Shown: positions 28,070-37,584 of the stretch, piece after piece
Layout of the letters: every line of letters starts with the position of its first letter
Numbering within the stretch: the stretch's first letter is position 1
Assembly: GCF_002795845.1 (NCBI RefSeq)
Contig: NZ_CP011797.1
Location: 1,077,501 to 1,141,500 of the forward strand
Direction: 5' to 3'
Length of the DNA: 64,000 nucleotides
Source of the DNA: Reinekea forsetii
GTDB taxonomy: Bacteria; Pseudomonadota; Gammaproteobacteria; Pseudomonadales; Natronospirillaceae
Program-made: the position numbers and the translations under genes
The notes under the pieces: generated by a model
What the model saw: the letters and a program-made list of their open reading frames with translations, nothing else
Told to the model about the DNA's origin: nothing
Database searches by the model: none

Positions 28070-28843
28070 ATGATTCAGAAGTCTTTTATAGGTGCTGCCC
28101 TCCTGGGCGGCATTTTTGCGTTTACTGCGCCACAATTGTTTGCTGAAGTGCCGGTAGTGCGCTCCCAGGCCGATCATGTGGCGTCTTCCGCCAACGTCGT
28201 GCCCCTCTCTCGTGAGGCCAGTGCGCCGGCAGCGGACCCGGCTCTGATTGAATCGCTCGTGTTTCAACTGCAGAACATCGAAACCTTGGTGTCTGAGCAA
28301 CGCGGCATTATCGAAGAGTTAAGCTATCAAGTTCAGGTTATGCAGCAGGAACAAAAAGAACGTTATATCGACCTGGATAAGCGCATTCAGCTCCTGCAGA
28401 CCCAGGCCAAGACTGTCGTTGCAGCCCCGGTAAAGGCGCTGCCCGCGAGTAAGGCACCTGCTTTGACCGATGAGGCCATTCTGGCCGAGTACAACGCCGC
28501 TACGGCCCTGATGCAAGAGCGCAAGTTCGATCAATCCATTGCCCAGTTGGCGGTCTTTGCCAAGCAACATCCCGATCATCCCTTGACGCCGAACGCGTGG
28601 TACTGGATTGGTGAAATTTATTTGGTCCAACGCAATGCCATCGAAGCCGAATCGGCCTTTAAACGCATTATCGCCGACTATACTGGCCACGATAAGGTGC
28701 CGGATTCGCTCTATAAGTTGGGTGTGATTGCTCAGCAGGGCGCAGATCCAGCTGCCGCTCAAACCTATTTTGAGCGCGTGTTGACTGAATTCCCGAACAC
28801 CCAAAGTGCCAAGTTAGCCAAGGCGCGTCTGGAAAGTAATTAA
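28070..28843 (+). CDS. cpoB: Cell division coordinator CpoB (YbgF)
   Basis: 257 aa. Signal peptide about 1-25 (ending LFAEVPVV), a coiled-coil trimerisation segment (about 60-115, QNIETLVSEQRGIIEELSYQ), then TPR repeats of the YbgF type (AEYNAATALMQERKFDQSI, PNAWYWIGEIYLVQRN, PDSLYKLGVIAQQ). CpoB couples Tol energy to PBP1B during division. It starts 20 bases after pal. Confidence 0.93.
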   Translation: MIQKSFIGAALLGGIFAFTAPQLFAEVPVVRSQADHVASSANVVPLSREASAPAADPALIESLVFQLQNIETLVSEQRGIIEELSYQVQVMQQEQKERYIDLDKRIQLLQTQAKTVVAAPVKALPASKAPALTDEAILAEYNAATALMQERKFDQSIAQLAVFAKQHPDHPLTPNAWYWIGEIYLVQRNAIEAESAFKRIIADYTGHDKVPDSLYKLGVIAQQGADPAAAQTYFERVLTEFPNTQSAKLAKARLESN

Positions 28844-28890
28844 TTTAGCATTGCCTGCCAGTCAGGCCAATGCCCCTAAAGGAAAGCCCA

Positions 28891-29565
28891 ATGGCCCAAA
28901 AGGCAGTGGTATTGCTCAGTGGCGGCCTCGATTCAACGACGGTATTAGCCCAGGCACAGATGGATGGCTATGAGGTCTACGCCCTAAGCTTCGATTATGG
29001 CCAACGTCACGATTCGGAGCTCGATGCCGCCCGGATCGTCGCTCAGCGCGCCGGTGTAGTCGAACATAAGGTGGTGCCGATGAGTCTGCGCAGTATTGGT
29101 GGTTCGGCCCTAACCGATATGGCGATGGACGTGCCCGAAGTGGCGTCCGAAGGTATTCCCGTTACCTATGTACCCGCGCGAAATACCGTGTTTCTGTCCA
29201 TCGCCCTGGGGTGGGCCGAGGTGATCGATGCAGACGCGATCTTTATCGGTGTCAGTGCGGTCGACTATTCGGGTTACCCAGATTGCCGACCGGAATATAT
29301 AGCGGCCTTCGAGAAAATGGCCAATTTGGCCACCAAGCGCGGGGTCGAGGGTCGGCCGGTGCGGATTCTGACCCCCTTGATCGATCTGACTAAAGCAGAC
29401 ACCGTTCGTCTGGGTGTGCGCCTTGGGGTCGATTACGCGGCGACGGTTTCCTGTTACCAGGCCAACAGTTTGGGCGAAGCCTGTGGGCTATGCGATTCTT
29501 GTCGATTGCGAATAAAAGGTTTTGCCGAAGCCGGCGTGGCGGATTCAACGCGCTATGTGGGTTAG
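28891..29565 (+). CDS. queC: 7-cyano-7-deazaguanine synthase QueC
   Basis: 224 aa from ATG 28891, with AAAGGAAA 6 bases upstream; an ATG at 28870 gives an atypical leader. PP-loop [12 protein letters not shown] at the N-terminus; zinc cysteines in SCYQ...[12 protein letters not shown] near the C-terminus. QueC makes preQ0 from carboxy-deazaguanine for queuosine. The queE gene that often precedes it is missing here. Confidence 0.95.
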   Translation: MAQKAVVLLSGGLDSTTVLAQAQMDGYEVYALSFDYGQRHDSELDAARIVAQRAGVVEHKVVPMSLRSIGGSALTDMAMDVPEVASEGIPVTYVPARNTVFLSIALGWAEVIDADAIFIGVSAVDYSGYPDCRPEYIAAFEKMANLATKRGVEGRPVRILTPLIDLTKADTVRLGVRLGVDYAATVSCYQANSLGEACGLCDSCRLRIKGFAEAGVADSTRYVG

Positions 29566-29652
29566 AGCAGCCTGTTAATTCTATATTGCACAATATTTTG
29601 GCGCTTTCCCTAGAAAAAACAATAACTTGGGGCATATTTATTGAATTAGGGG

Positions 29653-29680
29653 TTGCGCCAACACAAAATATCCATATTAT
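29653..29680 (+). promoter_or_regulatory. Promoter of the tRNA-Lys pair
   Basis: TTGCGC (29653-29658), 16-base spacer, TATTAT (29675-29680), then a GC-rich discriminator GCGCCTCC just before the first tRNA. GC-rich discriminators are common in stringently controlled stable-RNA promoters. Confidence 0.6.
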
Positions 29681-29693
29681 ATGCGCCTCCTTA

Positions 29694-29769
29694 GGGTCGT
29701 TAGCTCAGTTGGTAGAGCAGTTGGCTTTTAACCAATTGGTCGTGCGTTCGAGTCGCACACGACCCACCA
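29694..29769 (+). tRNA. tRNA-Lys (TTT), copy 1
   Basis: 76 bases including encoded CCA. Acceptor GGGTCGT / ACGACCC pairs fully; anticodon loop CTTTTAA reads TTT within stem TTGG/CCAA; T-arm contains GTTCGAGTC. It is identical to the second copy 61 bases downstream and close to E. coli tRNA-Lys. Confidence 0.97.
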
Positions 29770-29830
29770 TTTTTTCGAAGGTGGGACGGGAAGAAAGGCA
29801 GTAAGGGTAACAGGGTTACCAAGCAAGTTT

Positions 29831-29906
29831 GGGTCGTTAGCTCAGTTGGTAGAGCAGTTGGCTTTTAACCAATTGGTCGTGCGTTCGAGTCGCACACGAC
29901 CCACCA
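29831..29906 (+). tRNA. tRNA-Lys (TTT), copy 2
   Basis: Identical over all 76 bases to copy 1. The spacer contains a small hairpin GGTAAC-AGG-GTTACC (29806-29820). No separate promoter is evident, so the two are probably processed from one transcript. Confidence 0.97.
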
Positions 29907-29911
29907 ATTCC

Positions 29912-29943
29912 AAAAAAGGAGAGCAAACGCTCTCCTTTTTTTA
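29912..29943 (+). terminator. Rho-independent terminator of the tRNA-Lys operon
   Basis: Stem AAAAAAGGAGAGC / GCTCTCCTTTTTTT with loop AAAC, starting 6 bases after the second tRNA. Confidence 0.92.
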
Positions 29944-30041
29944 TTTCTATGTCATTTGGGTTTGCCGACTTGATATAGCATCCCCTCAGCGCAATAATCT
30001 ACCTATCTTCAATTCATCTGAATACAACGGGTTAAACCATC

Positions 30042-31094
30042 ATGACCGGAAAAGTCAGCCTAGCAGACCTGAAAATAGATTTTGAACTCCCCGTCGCGCA
30101 GCGCGTGAGTCCGTTGAGTCAGGCTGACGTGGTGCGTCACCAAGATGAGATCATTGCCCTATTGCACGACAACGACGCCTCTATGGTCGCACACTACTAT
30201 TGCGACCCGTTGGTGCAGGCCCTGGCCGAGAAGTCGGGCGGCTACATCGGTGACTCGCTTGAGATGGCCCGCTACGGCCGGGATGTGAATTCCAGTACAA
30301 TCTTGGTGGCCGGCGTGAAGTTCATGGGTGAAACGGCAAAGATCTTGAGTCCAGACAAGAGGGTCCTTATGCCGACCCTCGAGGCGACCTGCTCACTCGA
30401 TCTGGGCTGCCCGGCTGACGAATTCACGCGTTTTTGTGATCAGCATCCAGAGCGTACCGTGGTCGTCTACGCCAATACCTCTGCCGCGGTGAAAGCGCGT
30501 GCCGATTGGGTGGTGACCTCGAGCATTGCCTTGGCGGTGGTGGAGTATCTTGACCGGCGGGGTGAGAAAATCCTTTGGGCACCCGATCAGCATTTGGGCG
30601 CCTACGTCCAAAAGCAAACGGGAGCCGATATGCTGCTGTGGAACGGCAGCTGTATCGTTCATGAAGAATTTAGAGCGCAAGGGTTATTGGATATGAAAGC
30701 CCTGTACCCCGATGCAGCGGTGTTGGTGCACCCGGAATCGCCCGCGGCAGTGATCGCTCTGGCCGATGCCGTGGGCTCAACGACGGCGTTGATAGAAGCC
30801 TCTGCGACCTTGCCAAACCAACAGTTTATTGTGGCTACCGATCGCGGTATTTTTTATCGCATGCAGCAGCGCTCACCGACCAAGTCCTTTATTGAGGCGC
30901 CAACCGGCGGTCAGGGGGCCCAATGTAAGAGTTGCGCCCATTGTCCTTGGATGGCGATGAATGATTTGGAGCGGATTAAAAAAGAACTGATCCAACCGGC
31001 CAATGAAGTTCTAGTGCCTGATCATCTTATCAGCAAGGCGGTGCTGCCATTGCAGCGGATGCTCGATTTCGCCGATCAACGGAAGCGCCTATAG
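30042..31094 (+). CDS. nadA: Quinolinate synthase NadA
   Basis: 350 aa. NadA condenses iminoaspartate with dihydroxyacetone phosphate to quinolinate in NAD synthesis. The three [4Fe-4S] cysteines appear in [24 protein letters not shown] and [22 protein letters not shown] and [10 protein letters not shown] are further family motifs. Its 3' end overlaps the convergent M48 protease gene by 19 bases. Confidence 0.96.
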   Translation: MTGKVSLADLKIDFELPVAQRVSPLSQADVVRHQDEIIALLHDNDASMVAHYYCDPLVQALAEKSGGYIGDSLEMARYGRDVNSSTILVAGVKFMGETAKILSPDKRVLMPTLEATCSLDLGCPADEFTRFCDQHPERTVVVYANTSAAVKARADWVVTSSIALAVVEYLDRRGEKILWAPDQHLGAYVQKQTGADMLLWNGSCIVHEEFRAQGLLDMKALYPDAAVLVHPESPAAVIALADAVGSTTALIEASATLPNQQFIVATDRGIFYRMQQRSPTKSFIEAPTGGQGAQCKSCAHCPWMAMNDLERIKKELIQPANEVLVPDHLISKAVLPLQRMLDFADQRKRL

Positions 31095-32371
31095 CGCTCG
31101 CTGTAGTCTTTTAAGAGGGTTTTTAAGCGAGCGATTTGATTGGTGTCGTTATTGCCAGCGAGTCGATTGCTTAAGAGGGTCAGGGCCTGGGTTTCCTGGC
31201 CCGACTGCCATAACCAACGCGCCTGCCACTCCACGGCCGAGCCTAGGCTGCATTGAGTAGATACCTGCTGTAAGAGTTCCAATACATCGAGCGTGGCGTA
31301 GCTGTTTTCAATAGCCGTTGCGAACGCGGTAACGGTGCTGCAGAGCGCGGTGTCCTTGAGCCGCCGCATGACTTTGAGCTGTTCAAAATGAGCCGGCAAA
31401 AATCCTCTATATTGCGCCGTAAGCCGCGTGATGTCAGTCAGGTAGCGTCGGTCATCGGGCCGTTGCTGCTGCTGAGTTTTGTACCAGGCCAAGATCAGGT
31501 TGGGGTCGGTGATTTCGTCGGCTAGCTCGGTCCAGTCTGCCAATGGGTTGGTGAGGGACGGGTCAGCCCGCTGCAACAGGTTGAATCGAACGACATCGTA
31601 GGCGCTGATGCTGCTGGGCTCAACGGGGCTCGTGGTCTGGTTGGCGAGGCGTGACGCGCGCGTCGAACCGAGCGGGTGGCTGCTCAGGAACTCGTAGGCG
31701 TCGGTGGTAAAGGACGTCTGCTCCAGTTTTTGAAAAAACGCCCGCCCGCCATTACTGTCGTAACCGGCTCCAGCCAATAGGCTCTGGGCCAGTTGGTCGG
31801 CCTCCAGTTCCATTGTCTGGCTGAAATTTAATTGATTCTGACTGGTTACAGCGAAGGTGCTGAAGAGTGCGGCATTGGCCGCCTCAGGGTTTTCTTGGGC
31901 GAGTAAGATGGTGAGTAGAATGCCGCTGGCAATGACCCAACCCTGCTGACTTTGGTTACTGCTCAGTCGGCTAAAATGGTCTAGCGTTATATGTGACATC
32001 TCGTGCGCCAAGACCGACAGAAACTCACTTTCGGTGCTAGCAAATTGCCAAAGGCCTCGGTTTAGACCAATGATGTTGCCCGGGATGGCAAAGGCATTGA
32101 TCGAGTCTGCGCGCATAATGAGCGGCGTTATCTGGCTAGTGGGCCTGGGATTGACTAAATTCAGTTGTAAGATCTTCTGACTCAGCCAGTAGGTGGCCCA
32201 ATAGTCGTTGGTCAGTGCCCGTTGCTTGTTTAGGCTCCGAATGGCCAGGTCGCTGAAATCTTGGCTCATAGGGTTGGTCCAATCTATCGACCGATCGCCC
32301 AGTTCGGCGGAGCCCGAGCCCGATGCCGTGAGGCATAAGATGAACATAGATTGTCTAAATATCTTTAACAT
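31076..32371 (-). CDS. Periplasmic M48 metalloprotease, BepA (YfgC)-like
   Basis: 431 aa from ATG 32371, which gives a plausible signal peptide ([20 protein letters not shown]...); a start at 32413 would add 14 residues. Zinc motif HEMSH in [13 protein letters not shown] and the third ligand in MELEADQLA. The C-terminal half (about 260-431) is helical and probably TPR-like, as in BepA, which degrades or refolds stalled outer-membrane proteins such as LptD and BamA substrates. The place after nadA matches the Pseudomonas order as I recall it. Confidence 0.85.
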   Translation of the reverse strand: MLKIFRQSMFILCLTASGSGSAELGDRSIDWTNPMSQDFSDLAIRSLNKQRALTNDYWATYWLSQKILQLNLVNPRPTSQITPLIMRADSINAFAIPGNIIGLNRGLWQFASTESEFLSVLAHEMSHITLDHFSRLSSNQSQQGWVIASGILLTILLAQENPEAANAALFSTFAVTSQNQLNFSQTMELEADQLAQSLLAGAGYDSNGGRAFFQKLEQTSFTTDAYEFLSSHPLGSTRASRLANQTTSPVEPSSISAYDVVRFNLLQRADPSLTNPLADWTELADEITDPNLILAWYKTQQQQRPDDRRYLTDITRLTAQYRGFLPAHFEQLKVMRRLKDTALCSTVTAFATAIENSYATLDVLELLQQVSTQCSLGSAVEWQARWLWQSGQETQALTLLSNRLAGNNDTNQIARLKTLLKDYSERYRRFR

Positions 32372-32465
32372 AAACAGACACTGCTGGCTTAAATGGATAT
32401 GAGTGGTCATCATATAGGGTTAGAACGGTCTAGTTTCCATTAACTTGTAATTGACACGTAAAACA

Positions 32466-32693
32466 ATGACACGAATTGAGATTGATGCGCGCGCACTGCG
32501 TTGCCCCATGCCACTGCTCAAACTGAAGCAGGCCCTGGCCAATGTGACCTTGGGTGATCAGGTCCAACTCGGTGCAACAGACGCGGGGGCATGGCGCGAC
32601 ATACCGGCCTTTGTTGCCCTTACTCAACACCGGTTAATTGAAAAAAGCCAGACCACTGACGAGTTTTGGTTCGTCGTGGAAAAAGGAGAATGA
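32466..32693 (+). CDS. TusA-like sulfur-carrier protein (PA1006-type)
   Basis: 75 aa from ATG 32466; an upstream TTG at 32451 is less likely. The RCPMPLLKLKQAL motif carries the persulfide cysteine of the TusA/SirA fold. It precedes perM with the stop overlapping the perM start. By position it corresponds to the Pseudomonas TusA-like protein PA1006, linked to molybdenum cofactor homeostasis, rather than to tRNA-thiolating TusA; the other TusA homologue of this window (47954-48199) is next to rlmM. Confidence 0.82.
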   Translation: MTRIEIDARALRCPMPLLKLKQALANVTLGDQVQLGATDAGAWRDIPAFVALTQHRLIEKSQTTDEFWFVVEKGE

Positions 32694-33784
32694 ATTTGAA
32701 AATCTACCGAGTCGTAAGTGACTTCTTTCATCGCTATTTCTCCGATGAAGAAGCCGTGATTCTGTTTATCCTGTTTATATTGTTTTTTGTCATAATTTAC
32801 ACCTTTGGCAGTACCTTGGCGCCGCTCTTTACCGCCGTTATCCTGTCTTATCTGTTGTCGCCTCTGGTCGACAAGTTACAGTCCTTTAGGGTTCCTCACA
32901 CCTTAGCGGTGATCGGCGTCTTTGCCTCGTTTTTTGGCGTCGCCATCGTCTCACTGCTGGTGATGATTCCCGCCTTGGTTAAACAGGTGAGTAGGCTAGT
33001 TGGCGACATTCCGCGCATGATGGGGATCTTTCAGGATCAATTGGCCGCCTTACCCCTGCGCTACCCCGAACTGCTCTCCAGCGAGTTGGTCGATCAGTGG
33101 ATAGGCAGTCTGGAGTTGAGCCAAGTGGGTCAGCAGCTGTCAGGCTGGTTGCCCAGCGTGGTGACTTTTTCACTCAATACGCTGTCGAGCGTCATTGGCG
33201 TGTTGGTTTATGTGATCGTTGTACCACTAATGGTGTTCTTTATTCTTAAAGACCGAGAACAGCTTTGGCTTAAGTTTAAATCGATTTTACCAGAGCAACG
33301 CCGTCTGATGAATCAGATCGCACTCGAGATGAATCAGCAGATTGCCAACTACATTCGGGGCAAGGTGATCGAAATTTTGATTGTTGGCAGCGCTTCTTTT
33401 GTCACCTTCGAGTTGCTGGGCCTAGACTACGCGGCCTTGTTGTCGGTGCTTATCGGCTTCTCGGTGCTAATCCCCTACATCGGCGCGACTGTCGTCACCA
33501 TCCCAGTATTTGCCATTGGGCTATTTCAATGGGGTTTCGGTCCTCAGCTCTATTGGGTACTTATGGCCTATCTACTTATTCAAATACTCGATGGTAATGT
33601 CCTGGTGCCACTGTTGTTTTCGGAAGCGGTCAACCTGCACCCCGTTGCCATTATCGTGTCGGTGCTGATTTTTGGCGGCATTTGGGGGTTTTGGGGGGTG
33701 TTCTTCGCGATACCGCTGGCGACCCTGGTCAAGGCCATTATCAATGCCTGGCCCAGCAATTCGAGTCGAGAGTCGGTCGAGTAA
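32690..33784 (+). CDS. perM: AI-2E/PerM family membrane transporter
   Basis: 364 aa from ATG 32690; AAAAGGAGA precedes it closely, and a TTG at 32696 is an alternative. Seven to eight membrane helices; family motifs include SYLLSPLVDKLQ, VVPLMVFFILKDREQ and GFSVLIPYIGATVVTIP. The family exports AI-2 or other small molecules, or acts as a sodium/proton antiporter in some members; the substrate here is unknown. Confidence 0.88.
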   Translation: MNLKIYRVVSDFFHRYFSDEEAVILFILFILFFVIIYTFGSTLAPLFTAVILSYLLSPLVDKLQSFRVPHTLAVIGVFASFFGVAIVSLLVMIPALVKQVSRLVGDIPRMMGIFQDQLAALPLRYPELLSSELVDQWIGSLELSQVGQQLSGWLPSVVTFSLNTLSSVIGVLVYVIVVPLMVFFILKDREQLWLKFKSILPEQRRLMNQIALEMNQQIANYIRGKVIEILIVGSASFVTFELLGLDYAALLSVLIGFSVLIPYIGATVVTIPVFAIGLFQWGFGPQLYWVLMAYLLIQILDGNVLVPLLFSEAVNLHPVAIIVSVLIFGGIWGFWGVFFAIPLATLVKAIINAWPSNSSRESVE

Positions 33785-33816
33785 GGCACGGCATCGCGTT
33801 GATATCGGCCACGCCG

Positions 33817-34329
33817 TTAGTCATTGGCGGTGGTTGGCGTGGTAGTGAGCGAACCGGTTAGCTTGCTATGGTAAAATTCGACATAGTCGATAACGTCGTG
33901 CACGTGGGTTTTGATGTTGACGTCGCGCCAGGCACGGATCAGGCGTCCGTTTTGATTGATCAAGAAGGTACTGCGGACCAAGCCCATGATCGGTTTGTCG
34001 AACAGTTTTTTTGCCTTTAAAACACCAAACAGGGTACAGAGCTGATTATCTGGATCTGAAATAAGCTCAAACGGTAACGCCTGAGATGCCTTGAAACGCT
34101 CGTGACTGGCCAATGAGTCACGACTAACGCCAAATAACTGGGTGTTCTGGTTACGCAGGCGGGTATAGTTGGCGGCAAAATCTTGGTTTTCTATAATGCA
34201 GGCGGGTGTATTGTTTTTCGGATAGAAATAAATCACAATTTGCTGGCCAGTGAAGGCTTTTAAGTGCACGTTTTGACCGCTGGTTGCCGGGACTGTGAAA
34301 TCTGGTACGTAATCCCCTACTTTTAGCAT
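33817..34329 (-). CDS. bcp: Bcp-type thiol peroxidase (peroxiredoxin Q), apparently 1-Cys
   Basis: 170 aa thioredoxin-fold enzyme. The active site YPKNNTPACIIENQDF keeps PxxxTxxC with the peroxidatic cysteine, but lacks the usual resolving cysteine five residues later (position occupied by Asn/Gln) and the common TTE. It should reduce peroxides using an external thiol. It is divergent from dapA. gcvR, which is usually between bcp and dapA in Pseudomonas, is missing. Confidence 0.9.
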   Translation of the reverse strand: MLKVGDYVPDFTVPATSGQNVHLKAFTGQQIVIYFYPKNNTPACIIENQDFAANYTRLRNQNTQLFGVSRDSLASHERFKASQALPFELISDPDNQLCTLFGVLKAKKLFDKPIMGLVRSTFLINQNGRLIRAWRDVNIKTHVHDVIDYVEFYHSKLTGSLTTTPTTAND

Positions 34330-34494
34330 GGTAGAATCTCCATCTAGAATCCTTCGGGTGTAAGCGAGTGATTTAGTACAGTTTTCGCCGATTTAGTATC
34401 AGTATGGCGCAAGCCCCGATATTTTCCAGTTTCCGGTTGTTCTAACGTACACGCAAAAGTATCATTAACTAACATATTGAAGAGAAATTATCAT

Positions 34495-35370
34495 ATGATC
34501 ACCGGCAGTCTGGTTGCTTTAGTTACCCCGATGTTTTCAGACGGTTCCATCGACTGGGACAGTCTCGACAATCTTCTCGAATTTCATATTGAAAACGGTA
34601 CCGCCGCTATTGTGATAGTGGGCACTACCGGAGAGTCGTCGACCCTCGATATGGCAGAACATGAGCAGGTAATTAAATATACCGTCGGTAAATGTCAGGG
34701 ACGAGTCCCGGTTATTGCTGGCACCGGTGGCAATTCGACCTCAGAAGCTATTCATTTAACAGCCGCAGCCAAGCGGGTCGGTGCCGATGCGGCGCTGATC
34801 GTGACGCCCTATTACAATAAGCCGTCGCAGGAAGGCCTGTATCAGCATTTTAAAAAGATTGCCGAATCGGTCGACCTGCCTCAGATCCTTTATAATGTGC
34901 CGGGCCGGACCGCTTGTGATATGTTGCCCGCAACCGTGCTGCGCCTTGCCGAGGTGCCAAACATCATTGGCATTAAGGAAGCGACCGGTGATATAGATCG
35001 CGCCAAATACCTAATTGCCCATGTTCCCGAGGGGTTCGCCGTATACAGCGGCGATGATGCCACGGCAACAGAGCTGATGCTGGCCGGCGGTCACGGTGAT
35101 ATTTCGGTCACCGCGAATGTGTCCCCCAAGGCCATGGCCAGCATGTGCGCTGCGGCCTTGGCCGGTGATCGGGAACTGGCCGAACGCCTGAATATGTCCC
35201 TCCAGCCGCTCCACCAACAGTTGTTTTTGGAGGCCAATCCGGTGCCTGTTAAATGGGCTCTGCATCTTATGGGTCTCATCCCAGACGGTATACGCTTACC
35301 CTTGGTGCCATTAGACGGCCAGTATCATGAAGCCGTGACTCAGGCGATGATGGAATCGGGAATTATTTAA
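34495..35370 (+). CDS. dapA: 4-hydroxy-tetrahydrodipicolinate synthase DapA
   Basis: 291 aa from ATG 34495 (MITGSLVALVTPM); the frame reaches a TTG at 34477. TIM barrel with GTTGESSTL, the catalytic tyrosine region YYNKPSQEGLYQHF and NVPGRTACDM, and the Schiff-base lysine in IGIKEATGD. First committed step to lysine and diaminopimelate. The next gene starts 3 bases after the stop. Confidence 0.96.
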   Translation: MITGSLVALVTPMFSDGSIDWDSLDNLLEFHIENGTAAIVIVGTTGESSTLDMAEHEQVIKYTVGKCQGRVPVIAGTGGNSTSEAIHLTAAAKRVGADAALIVTPYYNKPSQEGLYQHFKKIAESVDLPQILYNVPGRTACDMLPATVLRLAEVPNIIGIKEATGDIDRAKYLIAHVPEGFAVYSGDDATATELMLAGGHGDISVTANVSPKAMASMCAAALAGDRELAERLNMSLQPLHQQLFLEANPVPVKWALHLMGLIPDGIRLPLVPLDGQYHEAVTQAMMESGII

Positions 35371-35373
35371 TTG

Positions 35374-35943
35374 ATGTGTTTTGTCCGATCGACCCTTTTG
35401 CTCTTGGTCTGGTTGTCACTCGTCGGTTGCGGCGGTAATACCCAGATAATCCAATACCAGGCACCGGCAGAGTCCGCTGGCGATTGGTATCCAATCCCCG
35501 CCGATGCACCCGACTTTGCCGTTTTGGCAGCCCCGGTGATTCCCCGCTTGGTCGCGCCGACGGCAGTCAATGAGCCCGCGGCCCTGGCCGGCAGTCTGTT
35601 GGTTTCTAAGATGACCGACAGCTTGGGCAATTCCAGTCTGCGCTTTAACCGAGAAACCAGTACCACCTGGGAACTGGTCGATACTGCCCTAAGCGAACTG
35701 GGTTTTGCCAATCTAGACAAAGATCGATCTAAATATCGTTTCGTGATGCCGGCAAGCGACCAAAAAAAGGGTCCCATCGCCAAGATATTCGCCAACAAGA
35801 AGGACGAGTTGTTCCTGTTGTTGATTCCCCAGGGTACTGAAACCCTTGTCGTGGTTGAGGGAGTGGGCGATGAAATACCCGATCTCAGCCAATCCGAGGC
35901 GATTCTCAGTAAGCTTTACGCCCACTTTCAGAACCCGGGCTGA
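35374..35943 (+). CDS. bamC: Short BamC-like outer-membrane assembly lipoprotein
   Basis: 189 aa. Lipobox LVGC with the Cys near residue 18, a low-complexity N-terminal stretch to about 75, then one helix-grip-like domain (STTWELVDTALSELGF to YAHFQNPG). BamC of the Bam complex is normally about 340 aa with two such domains; here only one is present. Assignment rests on the dapA neighbour, lipoprotein signal and domain type. The MBL hydrolase follows after 2 bases. Confidence 0.75.
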   Translation: MCFVRSTLLLLVWLSLVGCGGNTQIIQYQAPAESAGDWYPIPADAPDFAVLAAPVIPRLVAPTAVNEPAALAGSLLVSKMTDSLGNSSLRFNRETSTTWELVDTALSELGFANLDKDRSKYRFVMPASDQKKGPIAKIFANKKDELFLLLIPQGTETLVVVEGVGDEIPDLSQSEAILSKLYAHFQNPG

Positions 35944-35945
35944 TT

Positions 35946-36713
35946 ATGCGGGTTTCGTCACTCGGCAGTGGCAGCAAGGGCAATGCAACCCTAATTCAGG
36001 TCGCAGATACCACGATTCTGGTTGACTGCGGCTTTGGTTTAAAAGAGATAGAAGGGCGATTGAGGAGTCGGGGCGTTGAGCCTGACAGCTTGGCGGGCAT
36101 ATTGGTGACCCATGAGCATGCCGATCACCTCAAGGGCGCACCGATGTTGGCGAATCGTTATGGCATCCCACTCTGGTCGACCCACGGCACGGCACGGTAT
36201 TTCAAACGCCCGGTGGCCACGGCACGGCCCTTCCATCCATCCAAGCGAATTGCGATTGGATCTCTCGATATTGAACCGGTAACCGTTCCTCACGACAGTG
36301 CGGAACCATCTCAGTTCGTTTTTCATCATCAGGGTCTGCGCTTTGGCCTATTAACCGATCTGGGGTCGTTGACCAAACATATCCATCAGGCCTATCAAGA
36401 CTGCCAAGTGCTGATGTTGGAATGCAACCATGACCCAGATATGTTGCACAACGGGCCTTATCCGCCAAGCCTGAAGCGGCGCGTCGGCGGCGATTTTGGC
36501 CACCTGAGCAACGCCCAGGCCGCGCAATTGCTCAAGGGCCTCAATCATTCAGCTCTCCAACGAGTGCTGGTGTCCCATATCAGCGAACATAATAACGATC
36601 CGGCCCTAGCCATCGCGACTCTATTGCCTGAGTTAGACGGTCACGACACAAAAATTGAGATGTTAACGCAGCAAGACGGCTGTGATTGGATCACACTCCA
36701 GCCGACCGCCTAA
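35946..36713 (+). CDS. Metallo-beta-lactamase-fold hydrolase (YycJ/WalJ-like)
   Basis: 255 aa. Zinc motif THEHADHLKG, N-terminal SLGSGSKGNATLIQ typical of the YycJ-type exonuclease-like subfamily, and further ligand candidates in VPHDSAE and LECNHD. Probably a nuclease or phosphodiesterase; substrate unknown. It is co-directional with dapA-bamC and purC. Confidence 0.85.
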   Translation: MRVSSLGSGSKGNATLIQVADTTILVDCGFGLKEIEGRLRSRGVEPDSLAGILVTHEHADHLKGAPMLANRYGIPLWSTHGTARYFKRPVATARPFHPSKRIAIGSLDIEPVTVPHDSAEPSQFVFHHQGLRFGLLTDLGSLTKHIHQAYQDCQVLMLECNHDPDMLHNGPYPPSLKRRVGGDFGHLSNAQAAQLLKGLNHSALQRVLVSHISEHNNDPALAIATLLPELDGHDTKIEMLTQQDGCDWITLQPTA

Positions 36714-36749
36714 CGCGTTGCACGATTGAATTAAATATGAGGATCCACC

Positions 36750-37460
36750 ATGGAAAAAACAGGCGTACTTTATGCCGGCAAGGCGAAAACAGTCCATACC
36801 ACGGCCGATAAAGACCTAATGGTTCTTGAGTTCAGAAATGACACCAGTGCCTTTGATGGCGAGCGTATCGAGCTGCTCGATAACAAGGGCCGGGTCAACA
36901 ATCTGTTCAATGGTTTTGTCATGGAGAAGTTACAGGAAGCTGGGATTGAGACACATTTTGTGCGTCTGCTGTCCGATCACGAATCGTTAGTGCGCAATCT
37001 TAAGATGCTCACGGTCGAGTGTGTGGTGCGCAACCGCGCCGCTGGCAGCCTGGTGCGCCGGCTCGGGGTAGTCGAAGGAATGGAACTGAATCCACCGATT
37101 TTTGAGTTTTTCCTTAAAAACGACGAACTGCACGATCCGATGATTAACGATGCGCATATTTTGACCTTTGGCTGGGCCACGCTTGAGCAGATTGCCGAAA
37201 TGAAGGTATTGACCTTGAGAGTCAATGAGGTGCTCAAGAAGCTGTTCGCCGATGGCGACCTGATCTTGGTCGACTACAAGCTTGAATTCGGCGTGTTTGA
37301 CGGGCGGGTGGTACTGGGCGATGAGTTCTCGCCTGACGGTTGCCGGCTCTGGGATGCCAAAACCATGGAAAAGATGGATAAGGATCGATTCCGCCAAGGC
37401 TTGGGCGATGTGGTCGAAAGTTACATGGAAGTTGGCCGGCGTATTGGTGTCCAGTTTTAA
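36750..37460 (+). CDS. purC: Phosphoribosylaminoimidazole-succinocarboxamide synthase PurC
   Basis: 236 aa, normal length. ATP-binding and CAIR-binding motifs: [10 protein letters not shown] near the N-terminus, [11 protein letters not shown] in the middle, LVDYKLEFG and [13 protein letters not shown] at the C-terminal third. It joins aspartate to CAIR in purine synthesis. GGATCC and a weak AGGA precede the ATG. Confidence 0.96.
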   Translation: MEKTGVLYAGKAKTVHTTADKDLMVLEFRNDTSAFDGERIELLDNKGRVNNLFNGFVMEKLQEAGIETHFVRLLSDHESLVRNLKMLTVECVVRNRAAGSLVRRLGVVEGMELNPPIFEFFLKNDELHDPMINDAHILTFGWATLEQIAEMKVLTLRVNEVLKKLFADGDLILVDYKLEFGVFDGRVVLGDEFSPDGCRLWDAKTMEKMDKDRFRQGLGDVVESYMEVGRRIGVQF

Positions 37461-37584
37461 CATTCAAGCAATTTTTTAAAAAAGTATCTAAAGTCTGGCC
37501 GGCCCAATTGGCGCGGCGCAGATAAATTATCTACATTAGTCCATACTAGAGCATTAACTGCTTATAACTATGAGGAACAGACAG

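Noticed and set aside
29490-30085. ORFs running through the two tRNA-Lys genes
   Set aside because: They translate tRNA sequence and repeat it (LAQLVEQLAFNQLVVRSSRTRP); artefacts of tRNA genes.
31076-31094. Overlap of nadA and the M48 gene as a frameshift or assembly error
   Set aside because: Both ends are normal for their families; convergent genes can overlap by 19 bases.
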